29,694 bases of DNA. Source: Irineochytrium annulatum. Its lineage: Eukaryota > Chytridiomycota > Chytridiomycetes > Chytridiales > Chytridiaceae. The notes beneath the pieces are model-generated. The model saw only the letters and a program-made list of their open reading frames with translations. It was not told the DNA's origin and did not search any database. Made by a program: the position numbers and the translations under genes. Shown in pieces: positions 19,820 to 29,694 of the stretch; the stretch's first letter is position 1, and the number at the start of each line of letters is the position of its first letter. The stretch covers positions 1-29,694 of the forward strand of contig JADGJL010000131.1 in NCBI GenBank assembly GCA_027600665.1, read 5' to 3'.

Positions 19820-21918
19820 ATGACCTTCTTCTTCCCGCGAACCATCATGCGGTCCATCCTGGGCGGCCTCCTAGGCTACCCATCCGACGGTGACGGCCAC
19901 GGCACCTCGGCTAATGCCACGGCGACAACTGGGGGCGGCGGCGTAGGGAGGTCGAAGAACGGGACCTTAGGGTTTGGCAACGACATCTTCTCGGCGGGAG
20001 TCGGGCTGATGCTGTTTGGAACCGTCGCGCGGTATATTCAGGAGAGAATCATGTCGGTGATGGCGGCGTTATCGGCGCAATCAGACGTTACGGTTAGGTT
20101 TCTAGTTTTTAAGTATCCCTGAATCATTTTTGCTCGAACCTTTTGTGAAAATGCAGGTCGATGGGGAGACTGAAGCTTACTCGTTCATCGCGGAGGTTTG
20201 CTGTTGATTGAAACGCCTTGTACTGACTGCTTTCAAGTATATGGCCGAAAATCCCGACAAGGTCTATCTAATGCTGGGCCCAATTGAGTCTCTTTTTATG
20301 TGGCTCCAAGATTTTTGGCTCTTCTTGGTGTGGCCGTTTGTGGGTATTGCACGGGAAGAGGCGGACGCGTCAGAGAGGGGTCGGGCCAAAGGTATCCGGT
20401 CGGGAGTTGGGATGTATCGGTTCAGGAGGCTGGCCCCGGTCCGGTCATTCGTCTGCCGGTCCACTTACGAGCAGGATCCGAAGACACTCAGCTCGATGCT
20501 GGACCAGTCGGCCACGAAGCCGAGGCTGTTCTATGTCCCGAACGATGGCTTGTAAGTTTGGCTTCCTATATCCTTGCTTCCTTCTGATTCTGTACCTCGT
20601 AGGTACGTTGTCGAATTTGAAGGCGGCATAGTCCACGTTGTCAGTGCGAAGAAGAAGGACAGGAACGATCAAATTGGGGAATCGGCAGACCAGCTTGCAG
20701 CCGTCTTCTCTCGTGGTGGCGGTGGAAAGGGCGGCAGGGGTCTGTCCTCTGGTCGACGAAACGACGGCACTGGTGATGCCGAGGACGACCAGAAGCTCTT
20801 CCGCATCGTTGTGCCGGGAAGCAGCGATAAAGCCGCCCGAGAGTTTATCAAGTTTACGCTGGATGCCCATTTTGCTCGCGTAGGGAACAAGACGAACGTT
20901 TTTGTTGCCTCCGACAACAGGATGAGATGTGCGTATGTCGCCATTCATTGACGCTGCGTATTGACGCTGGATATTTGTAGTTTCCTGGGTTAAGGTGTCC
21001 GCGCGGACGAAGCGAACCCTTGAATCTATAGTCCTTCGACATAATTTAAAGGAGGAGATCCTCGAAGACATCCGCGCCTTCTTGGACTCGGAGCAGTGGT
21101 ACCAGGACCGCGGCATCCCATACCGCCGCGGCTATATTCTCTACGGCCCGCCAGGCTGCGGCAAGACGTCTTCCATCTTTGCCATTGCTTCCGCAATGGA
21201 GATGAACGTCTGCATTGCCAACCTTTCGAACTCGTCTATGCGGGACACAGACCTATCAAACCTTCTTGTTAACTCGCCGAAGCGGTCGATATTGCTGTTT
21301 GAGGACGTTGATGTCGCGCTTTCAACCGCCGTTTCGGGAACTTCGCAGCCGTCTGCACGGGAGACCTGGGGCACAGGAGTCGGTGGTGCGGTGGCGGGGG
21401 CCGGCGGTGGAGGTGGTGGAATCACTCTTAGTGGACTCTTGAACGCGTTAGACGGCATTGCGGCGCAGGAGGGCCGCATCGTCTTCCTGACGACAAACTC
21501 TATTACATCCCTTCCCGCTGCGCTCCTCCGCCCTGGCCGTTGCGACCGCCGCTTCGTCTTCGACTACGTAGACGAGGATATGATCGCTCGCTTATTTGTT
21601 CGTTTCTTTGGGGACGAGCTCGGGGACGGCCTCGCGATGCAGGTCGGGCGGGAGATTGCGGAAAGGATACCAGAGGATGTGGCGTTGTCGCCGGCGCAGC
21701 TGCAGGGGTTGTTCATCCGGCATCGGGCCGACCCGCTGGGGATTATCGATCGTATTGACGAGTTCGTGGAGGAGGTCAAGATGCACCGGGTTGAAGACGA
21801 GGAGGCGAGGGAGGCGGCACTGGAGGCAAAGAGGGCGAGGGCTGTGAGGGACGCGGAGAGGAAGGGAAAGTTTGGTGGACGCGGGAGGGAAGCCACGAGC
21901 GAGGGGCCGGTTAGTTAG
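19820..21918 (+). CDS. BCS1: BCS1-like mitochondrial AAA ATPase
   Basis: Five exons (19820-20092, 20157-20195, 20238-20551, 20603-20928, 20981-21918) encode 629 residues; exon 2 is only 39 bases and the intron after it 42. A hydrophobic segment (about 55-72) precedes the BCS1-specific region, recognisable by YVVEFEGG and the block ending FSWVKVSARTKRTLESIVL. The AAA module is intact: RGYILYGPPGCGKTSS (Walker A 373-380), SILLFEDVD (Walker B 421-428), LSGLLNALDG, FLTTNSI and LLRPGRCD (501-506). Family knowledge: Bcs1 sits in the mitochondrial inner membrane and translocates the folded Rieske protein into complex III. Oddities: a second hydrophobic stretch in exon 3 (FMWLQDFWLFLVWPFVGI), a Gly-rich insertion after Walker B, and a basic/acidic C-terminal tail. 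Several fungi carry extra BCS1-like paralogues, so this may be a paralogue rather than Bcs1 itself. Confidence 0.85.
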
Positions 21919-22128
21919 GGAAAACAGTGTCAGCATGATATTGAATACTTTTTGATTCTATTTTACATTGCCGGGGAAATAGATTTACATTCCTACGCGC
22001 GTAAATGTGATTTTCATCCCCCCCCATACAGGCAATCTCAAGCGGCACCTACAACCGCGGAAACAAACGAAGGGCCCTTGTCTCTTTTTGGCGCACAGCA
22101 ATTTGGTTAACGCCCACCTTTTGGCCTC

Positions 22129-24294
22129 ATGGTGGCCCAGCGCGGTTGGGTCCCAATGCCATCACCGTCCGCCACCTGGGACGTGATCGCGCGCCACCTG
22201 CTCGCCCCCGGTCTGGTCGCGTCCGGTTTGATCGTAGCGGCCTTCGCCGCCGTCGCCATGGCTATCCGGTATATCTTCCTCGCGACCTGCCTCGATGCGA
22301 CGGCCACCCCGCCGCGACCTTTCTCGAGCGATGCCGTCGTCTTCGGCTTCTGCGTAATCCTTGTCGGTCGATACGCCTGGCCTCAGACCAACGCGATCAA
22401 TACCATCGTCTTCAGCCCTCTCGTCAGCTTCCATATCATCTCGGCCGCGTTCCTTGTGGCCGTGGTCCTCACGTGGATACTACGTCCCGAGCTGACCCCC
22501 GTCGAGTTCGTGTACGGTGTCGTGACGCCGGTAGCTTATATCTTGGCGCTGCCGTGTTGCTACGTTTTCGACTGGCGGGCTGATAAGCCGTGGAGAGCGA
22601 ACGTCGTCGGGCTGCTCACAGGCAGCATGGCCTTTTTACTCCTCAATCATTTCGACATGTGGGCACGCCCCGCGTTTTTTTTTTTATATCTCACACTCGT
22701 CATTAAGGTCATGTGGCGCGTTAATATTGGTCGTCGCCAACAAGCTGAACTCCGTTGCTGACATTCGAACAATCTTCGGTCTGCAGTTCGACCTCAACGC
22801 CATTTACGAAATTCTTGTGAAAGGGATCGGCTTTCCGGTTCTCAATTTCGCCGCGGACCGGTTGTGGAACTTAGTATACAATCTCGAGGCTAGGGGGAAT
22901 CCGATATCAAGAGCCGAGGAAATAAAAATTCTAGGCACTAATGTAAGCACACAGAAGCACTTGCTATGGATCAAGTCTCAGTCGCAAAGCAACTAAACTC
23001 CTTTATTTGATTACCAACCCGTTTCTCTTGCCGTAGTTCATCGGAAAAGTTGCGTGAGTGAGCTTGCGTGGATTTATATCACATTTGCGTTACGGTCCCA
23101 ACCATTCTTATCTTGACAGAATGAGAACCGAGAGCAAAATGCTCACCCAGACATTAATCCTCCGTTCGCGATCCGCCTTCACTTATCTCACCTCAACTTT
23201 GATGGAAATGATACTGGAGTTTTCGCACTCCTTGTACACCTTAAGGAAGTTGAGGGCGCAGGTCACTAAGGTCGCGGTAGGAGACGACACGGACTCGCTG
23301 ACGTTGAAAAACGAAAGGAAAAGCGGGCTTGAGGTTAACGATGCCAGGACGGACCAAATATCATCCGGCGAGACAGCGGATAAGGACATGGTGGTCTTAC
23401 AACGGGACAGAGCCACGTCGCAAATCACCGATTATGTTCCACTTGGAAGTCAACATGCCGACCTTACGCTATTAAGGGCGTCTACCAATGCCTCGCGCAC
23501 CGATGATGTCGTACATTCTGATACTCTTCACCCGCCTGGTGGGGAAAGCACTTCGTTGCGAAAAAATTTCTCCAGAAAGAGCACCATTTCGACTTTTAAG
23601 TCAGGACTTATCCCGCCGGCTGGTAGTAAGTTATTCAGATTTTAATCTGGAGCTTTAATTTGTGTTTGAAGGCCATTTTGAAGATGACCTGAAGAAGAAA
23701 CTATCAACTGTGATGTTCACCCAAAAAATCGACCCAAATGACGGCCACGCCACGCACACGCCAGAAGTTGCTCCGCTGTCCAAGAAATCACTAATCGATA
23801 CGCCGGACCTACCACACGCGCGCGACCCCGAAGCAGACCATGTTGTCGAGATCGACGCCGGCGTTCCCGAATTTACCCGTCTCGACGACATTACATACTA
23901 CGGCGCCGGCCGCGTGTGTCAAGTTGTCGCAGCCTTCACATCTAAGCTTGCTAGCTTCGTCATAGCCCTCCTCTTCGTCAGCATGAGCCCCAACACCGCC
24001 TGGACGTCCCACTTTGTCGCCGTCCCCGTGTCGGAGCTCTGCTGGCGGTTCGTACCAACCTTGCCCATGTACGCGGCAGCGCTCGCCGCCATCTCCGTCA
24101 GGGAGGCTCGATATCTGCAGCTGGACTACAAGAAGGCGGCGGAGGCAGTCTGGGGGCTCAAGATGATGGGGAACGGGGTACCATGGGTTATATTCTTGAG
24201 CATGCTGCCCCTGCTTGGGCAGGTAATCATTGCGGATACAGGACTATTCTTTAAGAATCCACTGTATGTGGACGGGAGGAGAACGTGGTCCTGA
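22129..24294 (+). CDS. multi-pass membrane protein of unknown function
   Basis: Five exons (22129-22658, 22708-22942, 23037-23053, 23120-23625, 23672-24294) encode 636 residues. Exon 3 is a 17-base microexon with good flanking signals (CCGTAG before, GTGAGT after). The N-terminal part has about five hydrophobic helices (for example GLVASGLIVAAFAAVAMAI and FHIISAAFLVAVVLTWIL). A hydrophilic middle of about 200 residues is rich in Ser, Thr and Asp. About three more helices follow near the C-terminus (LASFVIALLFVSM, PWVIFLSMLPLLGQVII). Intron 1 (22659-22707, GTGGGC...TTAAG, 49 bases) contains an 11-T tract; its placement is inferred because it rejoins the two frames and fits the local intron size. 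I do not recognise the family. It follows the BCS1-like gene on the same strand by 210 bases. Confidence 0.65.
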
Positions 24295-24828
24295 AAATGG
24301 TGGTAGAATGCTGCGAAGTTTGTCGGAAATCGGCGTGAAGAAGTGCGAAGACATTGCCGTGACCGACGGCTTTTAAGTGTACGTATTTTTCTTTTGGTGC
24401 ACGTTAACGTCACTAACTTGTATGCCAGGTTTTGTATTTTGCCCTGAACACGCTGCATGTAGATCGCGGGACGCTGTGGTACAGTCATGGGAGAAACAGG
24501 ACGTTGGGTGGAGTGCAGTGTCTGGGCATATATGCGAGAAGTCTTAGCACCTAATAAGGCATCGCGGGATGGAGCATCGGAATATTAATACTTTTACAAA
24601 CTTAAATCGTTGCTACGAACTAAGCGACGGTAAGGCAGAACAGAAAGTAAAATATGCTAGCAGCACATCTGGCGGAAGCGGTCGAACACCCCGCTTGCAT
24701 GCGAGCTTCTCAAGAATTTAACTTCGCTCGAAAAAAAAATACTTCTGCGTGTGAGAAACAATCCTCCACACGTTCCCCAGCAAGACAGCACCGACGCTAC
24801 CTGGAAATCAACAGCTCACCGTGTGAGG
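24295..24828. other. intergenic region upstream of the ADCK-like gene
   Basis: These 534 bases lie between two plus-strand genes. The frame of the ADCK-like gene stays open upstream to about 24751 but has no ATG there. No other gene, repeat or RNA was recognised. A 9-A run occurs at 24731-24739. Confidence 0.5.
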
Positions 24829-27563
24829 ATGACGACGGCAACGACCCGGCCGAGGCCGCCGCGGTGGCCGCCGATCGGGACGGAATCCGAGGGCAGTGGC
24901 GGATTCGATGCCTTTTCCATTTTCCGGAATCCGCCGTATTCGAACCGATTCGACTCATATAGCGGCGGCTCGACGGCCGCCTCCCCCATGCTAGCCAGGA
25001 TGTCTAACTCGTCGACGACGTCGCTCCGGAGACGGCCTCTCATCGTCAACCACCGGCCCGTTACGCCTGCCTCTGTCGCGACCACGGTTCCCGCCCCAAC
25101 CCCGACACTCATGACGATCTTGGCGAACGGCGCCGTCCACCGTGGCAATCGCCGATGGGACCCCGCGACGGCCTTGAAGATGGCGCCGCGTCGTTGGGAA
25201 GAGCCGGCCATTACGTTAGCTCGAGCAAGGCGGCAGCCGCCGTTCCCTTCACTGAACCCTATCTTCTCGTCCCTCATTCGATCTTCCATCGTTTCCGACC
25301 GCTCGAGCCCGTCCCAGCCTCTCCGACATCAGCGGCGGCATCTTACGAACGGCCCGTCGACCCTCGTCCCAATTCGCCTGCAACATCCCTGGCCATCTTC
25401 ACGGTTGCCCACCGCACGTGGCATTGCGACTGAGTCATCGTCACCGACGTCGTCGTCCTCCGAAGGACCGTCTGGACGGTCCTCGTCGTCGTCATCGGAC
25501 CCTGATCCGGCGTTCTCGAGCTCGCTTATGGCCCTCTTCTTCGCTGCCGCAATTCCCCTCCTCCTTGCTTCCCTTCTATCGCCTCCAAAGGCGCTGCACA
25601 CCGACGCAGCACGGTCTTCCCGCCAGCATGCCGATGCGATCAAGACTACGTCAGCATCCGATAAGGAAAGCACGTCGAAAGCAGACTCCGCTACCACGTC
25701 CACCGCAGAGGGCGGCGACGAGAAAAAGGCCGACAACGGCGTTGACCCAGACCTTGATGACCCGGCCGGCGCTATCGCGGCCTCCATCGTGAAGTCCGAC
25801 CCCCCTCCATCGGCCTTCTCCCACTTCATCCACCCGATCTTTATCGCTATCCGTTTCCTCCAGCTCCTCATCATCTTCCTCCCCGTCGTCATCCTGACCC
25901 CGTACTGGCTCTACGCGAACCGGCAGCTCCTCTCGATCATGATGGAAGGCGCAGACCCAGACAACCCGGAGGACGTGGCCGTCACGAACGCGCCCGTCAA
26001 GTATCACTGGTGGGCGGACGTGCTCGTGTGGTCACTCGAGCGTGCGGGTCCCACGTTTATTAAGCTCGGACAGTACGCGAGCTCGAGGACGGACGTGATG
26101 CCGCCGTCCATCTGCGCCGTGCTCGGCAGGCTGCAGTCGGGCAACAGGCCGCACAGCGTCGAGCACACGAAGAGGGTCGTGGCGGCGAGCATGGGCGCGA
26201 GGCTGGAGGAGGTGTTTGAGGTGTTCGAGGAGAAGCCGATCGGAGTCGGAGCCATCGCGCAGGTGCACCGGGCGAAGTTAAGGGACCGCACTCTCGGCGG
26301 GAAGAGGAAGTTAGCGGACGCGGGGACGTGGGTGGCGGTAAAGGTCGTGCACCCGGGCGTCGCGAGGCAGATTGAGGCGGACCTTGTTATCATGGGGACG
26401 GTGGCGTCGTGGATGGACGCGCTGGTTCCTGGGTTCAAGTGGCTGAGTTTACCGGACGAGGTAAACATGTTCAAGACGATGATGTTGGGGCAGATGGACA
26501 TGCGGGTTGAGGCGGCGAACTTGGATCAGTTTCGAAAGAACTTTGCGAATGCAAAGGATGTGAGCTTTCCGCGGCCGATCCACGGGTTGATCTCGAAGGA
26601 GTTGCTGGTCGAGGAGAACGTGGATGGTATTCCCTCCGGGAAATTTTTAGAAGACGGAAGGTCATCCGTCTTTGATGAGACTATTGCCGAAATTGGCATT
26701 CGGGCGTTTTTGGTATGTTAATGGATTTTTATTTGTTTATCAATTTGTAAACAAATTTCTGACCCGAATTTCAGAAAATGCTGGTCGTCGACAATTTTGT
26801 CCACGCTGACCTGCACCCCGGCAACATCCTGATTACATTCAAGCCGGCACCTCGCCGACGTTTCCTCCCAATGATTTTTGGTGAACCTAAGCCTCTCCCT
26901 GAGGGTGGCCTCCTCCCGGACGGTCGTACGATGTCGACCCTCCTCCACACACTTAACACTATTACGGACGCGAAAGCTTGGAACCAGACGCTCGCGCATG
27001 TTCAAGAAATGGGTTATACTGCGCACGTGACATTCATCGACGCCGGTCTCGTGACCTCCCTCTCGGGCCGGAACCTCGCCAACTTCATTGACCTTCTTCA
27101 GGCCATTACGACCTATGACGGCGGTGAGGTTGCCAATTTGATGGTGACTCGCTCCCGCGATCCGGCGTCCGTCCAGGACGTGCCCGGGTTTGTCGGCGAG
27201 ATGAAGCAGCTCATGACGCGCGTGCGGGGCGAGACGCTGCAGCTGTCGAGGTTTAGCTTCTCTGGACTCTTGGGGACGGTGTTTGGGATGGTGCGGCGGC
27301 ATCGCGTAAGGATAGAGGGAGACTTCGCTAATGTTGGCATTGCCGTTATGTTGGTGGAGGGGATTGGGAGGAGGCTCGACCCAAGCGTCGACCTGCTCGC
27401 GCAGGCCGGCCCGGTGTTGAGGCAGGTGCGCGGGCCGGTTGGAAGCGAAATTGCGGAGGCGATTAGGAAGCAGCGGTGGCACTGGGTTGCCGAGGCTTGG
27501 TTCTGGTTGTCGCAGGTTAAGAAAAAGGTAATGGCGGTGTGGAATAAGCTATTTTGGAATTGA
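24829..27563 (+). CDS. COQ8/ADCK (UbiB) family atypical kinase, ADCK2/Cqd1-like
   Basis: Two exons (24829-26712 and 26775-27563; one 62-base intron, GTATGT...TTTCAG) encode 890 residues. Family hallmarks are present: the KxGQ motif in FIKLGQYASSRTDVMPP (KLGQ at 412-415), GAIAQVHRA (475-483), VAVKV with Lys505, HADLHPGN (638-645), where the intron falls just upstream, and DAG (717-719) in place of DFG. DAG and the insertion between HADLHPGN and DAG point to the ADCK2/yeast Cqd1 branch. Two hydrophobic segments precede the kinase core (about 234-251 and 340-358). The first 230 residues are Ser/Pro/Arg-rich; a later ATG opening an Arg-rich leader (MLARMSNSSTTSLRRR, residue 54) could be the true start. 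Family knowledge: Cqd1 acts in the inner mitochondrial membrane on coenzyme Q distribution and phospholipid balance. Confidence 0.87.
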
Positions 27564-28173
27564 GGATTCTTGTAGCTTTTTATTACCACCCTTTCCATTT
27601 TAGAACATGACTGAATTTTGCATTTTGATTGTCCTTATTTATACCGCCATCTTTCCCTTGGCATTATCTTCGCATTTATGTTACTATAAGCATACGCGTT
27701 TGAATATACCATTGTCGAGATCTTCTGGCCGTAATTATTTAATGCAAGACCAAATTAGTACGTTGAAATTTTACGTCCTGAGATCCGTAATTATGCACCA
27801 AATAATTGAACCAGTAATGTGTTAGGAATGAACGAAGGAGATAACGAAGATGAGGTCATCAGGAGTTCCGTCTTTACAATGTGCGTGCCAAACTGACTGA
27901 ACAAACGCTTTTCCGTCATGTAAAGTTATCTGAGAATACACTAGGCTAACTACACTGGTAGAGGCAAATTCAGCGTGTTGATCTATTCACGCTCAAAAGC
28001 AAATAAACACTGAAGGGAGTTTTGAAGAAATCTAAAACCTCCAATTAATCGGGTTGTGTAGTGATCTTGCTGCTGCAAACGGTCCGTATGCAACACTGTG
28101 GAATATGAAGTGGGTATGAACGAAAAGGCAGAGTAGTCAACACTATTACTACAGGTCAAAAATGCAGCCGCGA
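27564..28173. other. convergent intergenic region, no gene seen
   Basis: These 610 bases lie between the stops of two convergent genes and are AT-rich, as expected of two 3' regions. A 72-codon plus-strand frame starts at 27607, but it is Leu/Ile/Tyr-rich in the way of AT-rich noise and has no recognisable motif. Confidence 0.5.
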
Positions 28174-29694
28174 TTAAAGTTCGCCCTTCCGCGGCCGTTT
28201 CCTTGGCGACGGGTTTACTCCCGCCCCACTGGCGTCAGCGTCGACTAGCCTTTTTGCAGGGCTATTATGGCTGCTCCGAATTAACTCCACCAACTCCGAC
28301 TTTCCCGAAGCACTACTTAACGCGGAAGCCGGCCCTCTGACGGGGGTTCGCATGGCGGTATCCCCCATGCCGTCGCCTGCAGCATCCGCGGTACCTCCTC
28401 CCGTGATGTTGAAGCCGATCCGCTTGCCGTACGCGTGCAGGAATTTGCCAAAGAGGTCGTAGGCGGCCTGTTCGTGCTTCTTATCTGTCGCGAAAGGTCA
28501 GGTTAAGCGATATCACTATCAACGTCAACCATATGTAAAAATCAGTAACAAACCTTTGACATAAACTCGCAAACTCAGCTCTTGGAAGTGCGTCGGCCTC
28601 AGCGTCGAGATCTGGTTTGATGGGATGTGCACCATGTCCCTCGAATCCGCTTTCCGGCTGAAGGGAATCCTTTCGAGCGGGTCCTTGTCGCCGTGGCAGT
28701 GGCTGATCTTGAGTATATCCAAAATGAGGTCGCTGTCCGGGATGTCGATGCGCTCCTCGTTCTTGACCGCCAGCAGGGTCTCGTACGCCTCCTTGTGATT
28801 CACCTTGCCATGAATATCCTTTTCCACAATCCTCCCGTCACTGAGGGCGCTTTCCGCGGGTATCACCATCTGGTCCACGAAACGGTAGAGGTCGCGCGTC
28901 AGGATCCGTTCCAGGAGCGCCTGAGACTTCTTGACGGCACCGGCGAGCGCGGGGTCTTTAATCATGTTCACGTCGGTCGCGAGGATCCTGTCGATGATGC
29001 CGTCGGTCAGGTAGGTGTACTTGACCGGATCATCGATGGCAGCGGATATTTCGAAGTACGCGTCCGCGGCCAGGAGGGCATCGACAATCATCAGGTCGAT
29101 GGCCATCACGGCACGATGCGTATAAACCGTCTTGAACAGGTTGAAGCGCGTGAAAAATAACTTTATAGATGTAGACTTCAGTAACCAGGAGAGCGCGAAG
29201 AATGCTTGAACAGCTTACCAAATTAAAATTATAGCTTTCCTTTGACGGGAAGACCACGCGGTTGTTAACAACATGCGCCATCTTCATCGCCCTTCCAATA
29301 AAATTGGAGCAAGACTCGACTCCAGTACAGCGAGAGTCGCGTTTTATGTAATCGAACTTATCGACGTCCACCTCCGTCGACTTGTTGTTCACGATTTCAT
29401 AAAAAAATTGCCTCCGGTCCCCTTCGTCCCCAAACCCTTTCTTGTCCTCCGGCTCCCCCATGATCAGGTCTTTGATGAACCGAATATCGGCATCTGCTAT
29501 CTCGATCCCGTTCTTGACTCTCATATAATCGATCATATTGAGTGACATCTGCTCATGGGACCACTTCCCAACCCCCCCCGCCCGCGGGTTTAAAAAAAAG
29601 TAAAACCGATTGGGGAAAGGGGCAAGACCCAAGTGGGGCAGGGGGCCCCCCAGCCAAAATGACCAGGCGGGGCCGAACCAGCTACCCAGCGCGG
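28174..29694 (-). CDS. SAMHD1: SAMHD1-like HD-domain dNTP triphosphohydrolase, 5' partial
   Basis: Three exons are visible: from the right edge to 29219, 29160-28554, and 28484-28174; introns are 58 and 69 bases. The protein follows SAMHD1 closely after the HD site: KWSHEQ, IKDLIMGE, FYEIVNNKSTEVDVDKFDYIKRD (with the conserved Asp of the HD domain), an NRVVFPSKE strand, LFFTRFNLFKTVYTHR across the first intron, TYLTDGIID, HIPSNQIS and LSLRVYVK. The C-terminal tail is Gly/Ala/Ser-rich and ends in the basic cluster RKRPRK. Family knowledge: SAMHD1 cleaves dNTPs to nucleosides and triphosphate, activated by GTP/dNTP. The HD motif itself should fall near 29640; instead the frame reads PHLGLAPFPN where the family has HDLGHGPFSH. 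This looks like sequence error at a contig edge rather than a dead enzyme. The N-terminus lies outside the window. Confidence 0.85.
29560..29694. other. right edge with probable base-call errors
   Basis: The last 135 bases contain clustered homopolymers (C runs near 29571-29579, eight A's at 29592-29599, G and C runs at 29641-29651). The encoded stretch keeps the framework of the SAMHD1 HD motif (L-G, P-F) while the metal-binding His and Asp positions are altered. Accuracy falls towards the edge. Confidence 0.55.

Noticed and set aside
20445..21116. 223-codon minus-strand open frame
   Set aside because: It is antisense to exons 3-5 of the BCS1-like gene, crosses its introns and has no recognisable motif.
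26718..27482. 254-codon minus-strand open frame
   Set aside because: It is antisense to exon 2 of the ADCK-like gene, whose HADLHPGN and DAG motifs establish the coding strand.
27607..27825. 72-codon plus-strand open frame
   Set aside because: It lies in an AT-rich convergent 3' region and looks like chance Leu/Ile/Tyr-rich sequence.
1..29694. search for CRISPR arrays, insertion sequences, transposases, tRNA genes and phage genes
   Set aside because: None was recognised; the repeated sequence present is the MATE pair and a few short two-copy tandem repeats.

Overview
The window reads as nuclear DNA of a fungus. Genes are GC-rich, packed head-to-tail or back-to-back on both strands, and broken by many short spliceosomal introns (about 42-137 bases, GT...AG, most donors close to GTGAGT/GTAAGT). 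The gene content fits: a mitochondrial RNase II of the Dss1/Cyt-4 type, a PDK-family mitochondrial kinase, a BCS1 AAA chaperone, an ADCK2/Cqd1-like UbiB kinase and an Mss4-type PIP 5-kinase. A SAMHD1-like HD protein and a secreted CBM21 protein together suggest an early-diverging (chytrid-like) lineage rather than yeast, but that is inference. Nothing prokaryotic, viral, transposon-like or CRISPR-like was recognised, and no tRNA or rRNA was seen.

Layout, left to right. (1) 115-1859, minus: N-terminal part of a Dss1/Cyt-4-like mitochondrial exoribonuclease, running off the left edge. It shares a 221-base divergent promoter with (2) a small secreted CBM21 protein (2081-2734, plus). (3) 3592-4773, plus: a secreted acid-phosphatase-like phosphoesterase. 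(4) 5033-6941 plus and 9944-11930 minus: two paralogous MATE transporters facing each other with identical internal exon lengths; between them lies (5) a PIP 5-kinase (7213-9422, minus). (6) 12243-14903, minus: a PAS-kinase-like Ser/Thr kinase with a large low-complexity insertion in its catalytic domain. (7) 14904-16284: a long stretch with no convincing gene. (8) 16285-18016, minus: a PDK/BCKDK-type mitochondrial kinase. (9) 18526-19551, plus: an SDR oxidoreductase, with an orphan coding-like frame between it and the PDK gene. (10) 19820-21918, plus: a BCS1-like AAA protein. (11) 22129-24294, plus: an unrecognised multi-pass membrane protein with a 17-base microexon. (12) 24829-27563, plus: an ADCK/UbiB-family kinase. 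(13) 28174 to the right edge, minus: a SAMHD1-like HD-domain protein, 5' incomplete.

Common threads. Four products are probably mitochondrial (Dss1-like, PDK-like, BCS1-like, ADCK-like), two are secreted (CBM21, phosphoesterase) and three are integral membrane transport or unknown proteins. Four unrelated kinase folds or subfamilies occur within 30 kb (PIPK, ePK, GHKL, UbiB). There is no evidence that the genes form one pathway; ordinary fungal gene order is the default reading. Both window edges look degraded (homopolymer runs, a scrambled HD motif at the right edge), as expected if the window is a whole contig, so conclusions about the two edge genes should be discounted accordingly.

Exon coordinates were worked out by eye from splice signals, reading frame and agreement with family patterns. 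Gene spans are given from start codon to stop codon including introns, with exon limits in the text.
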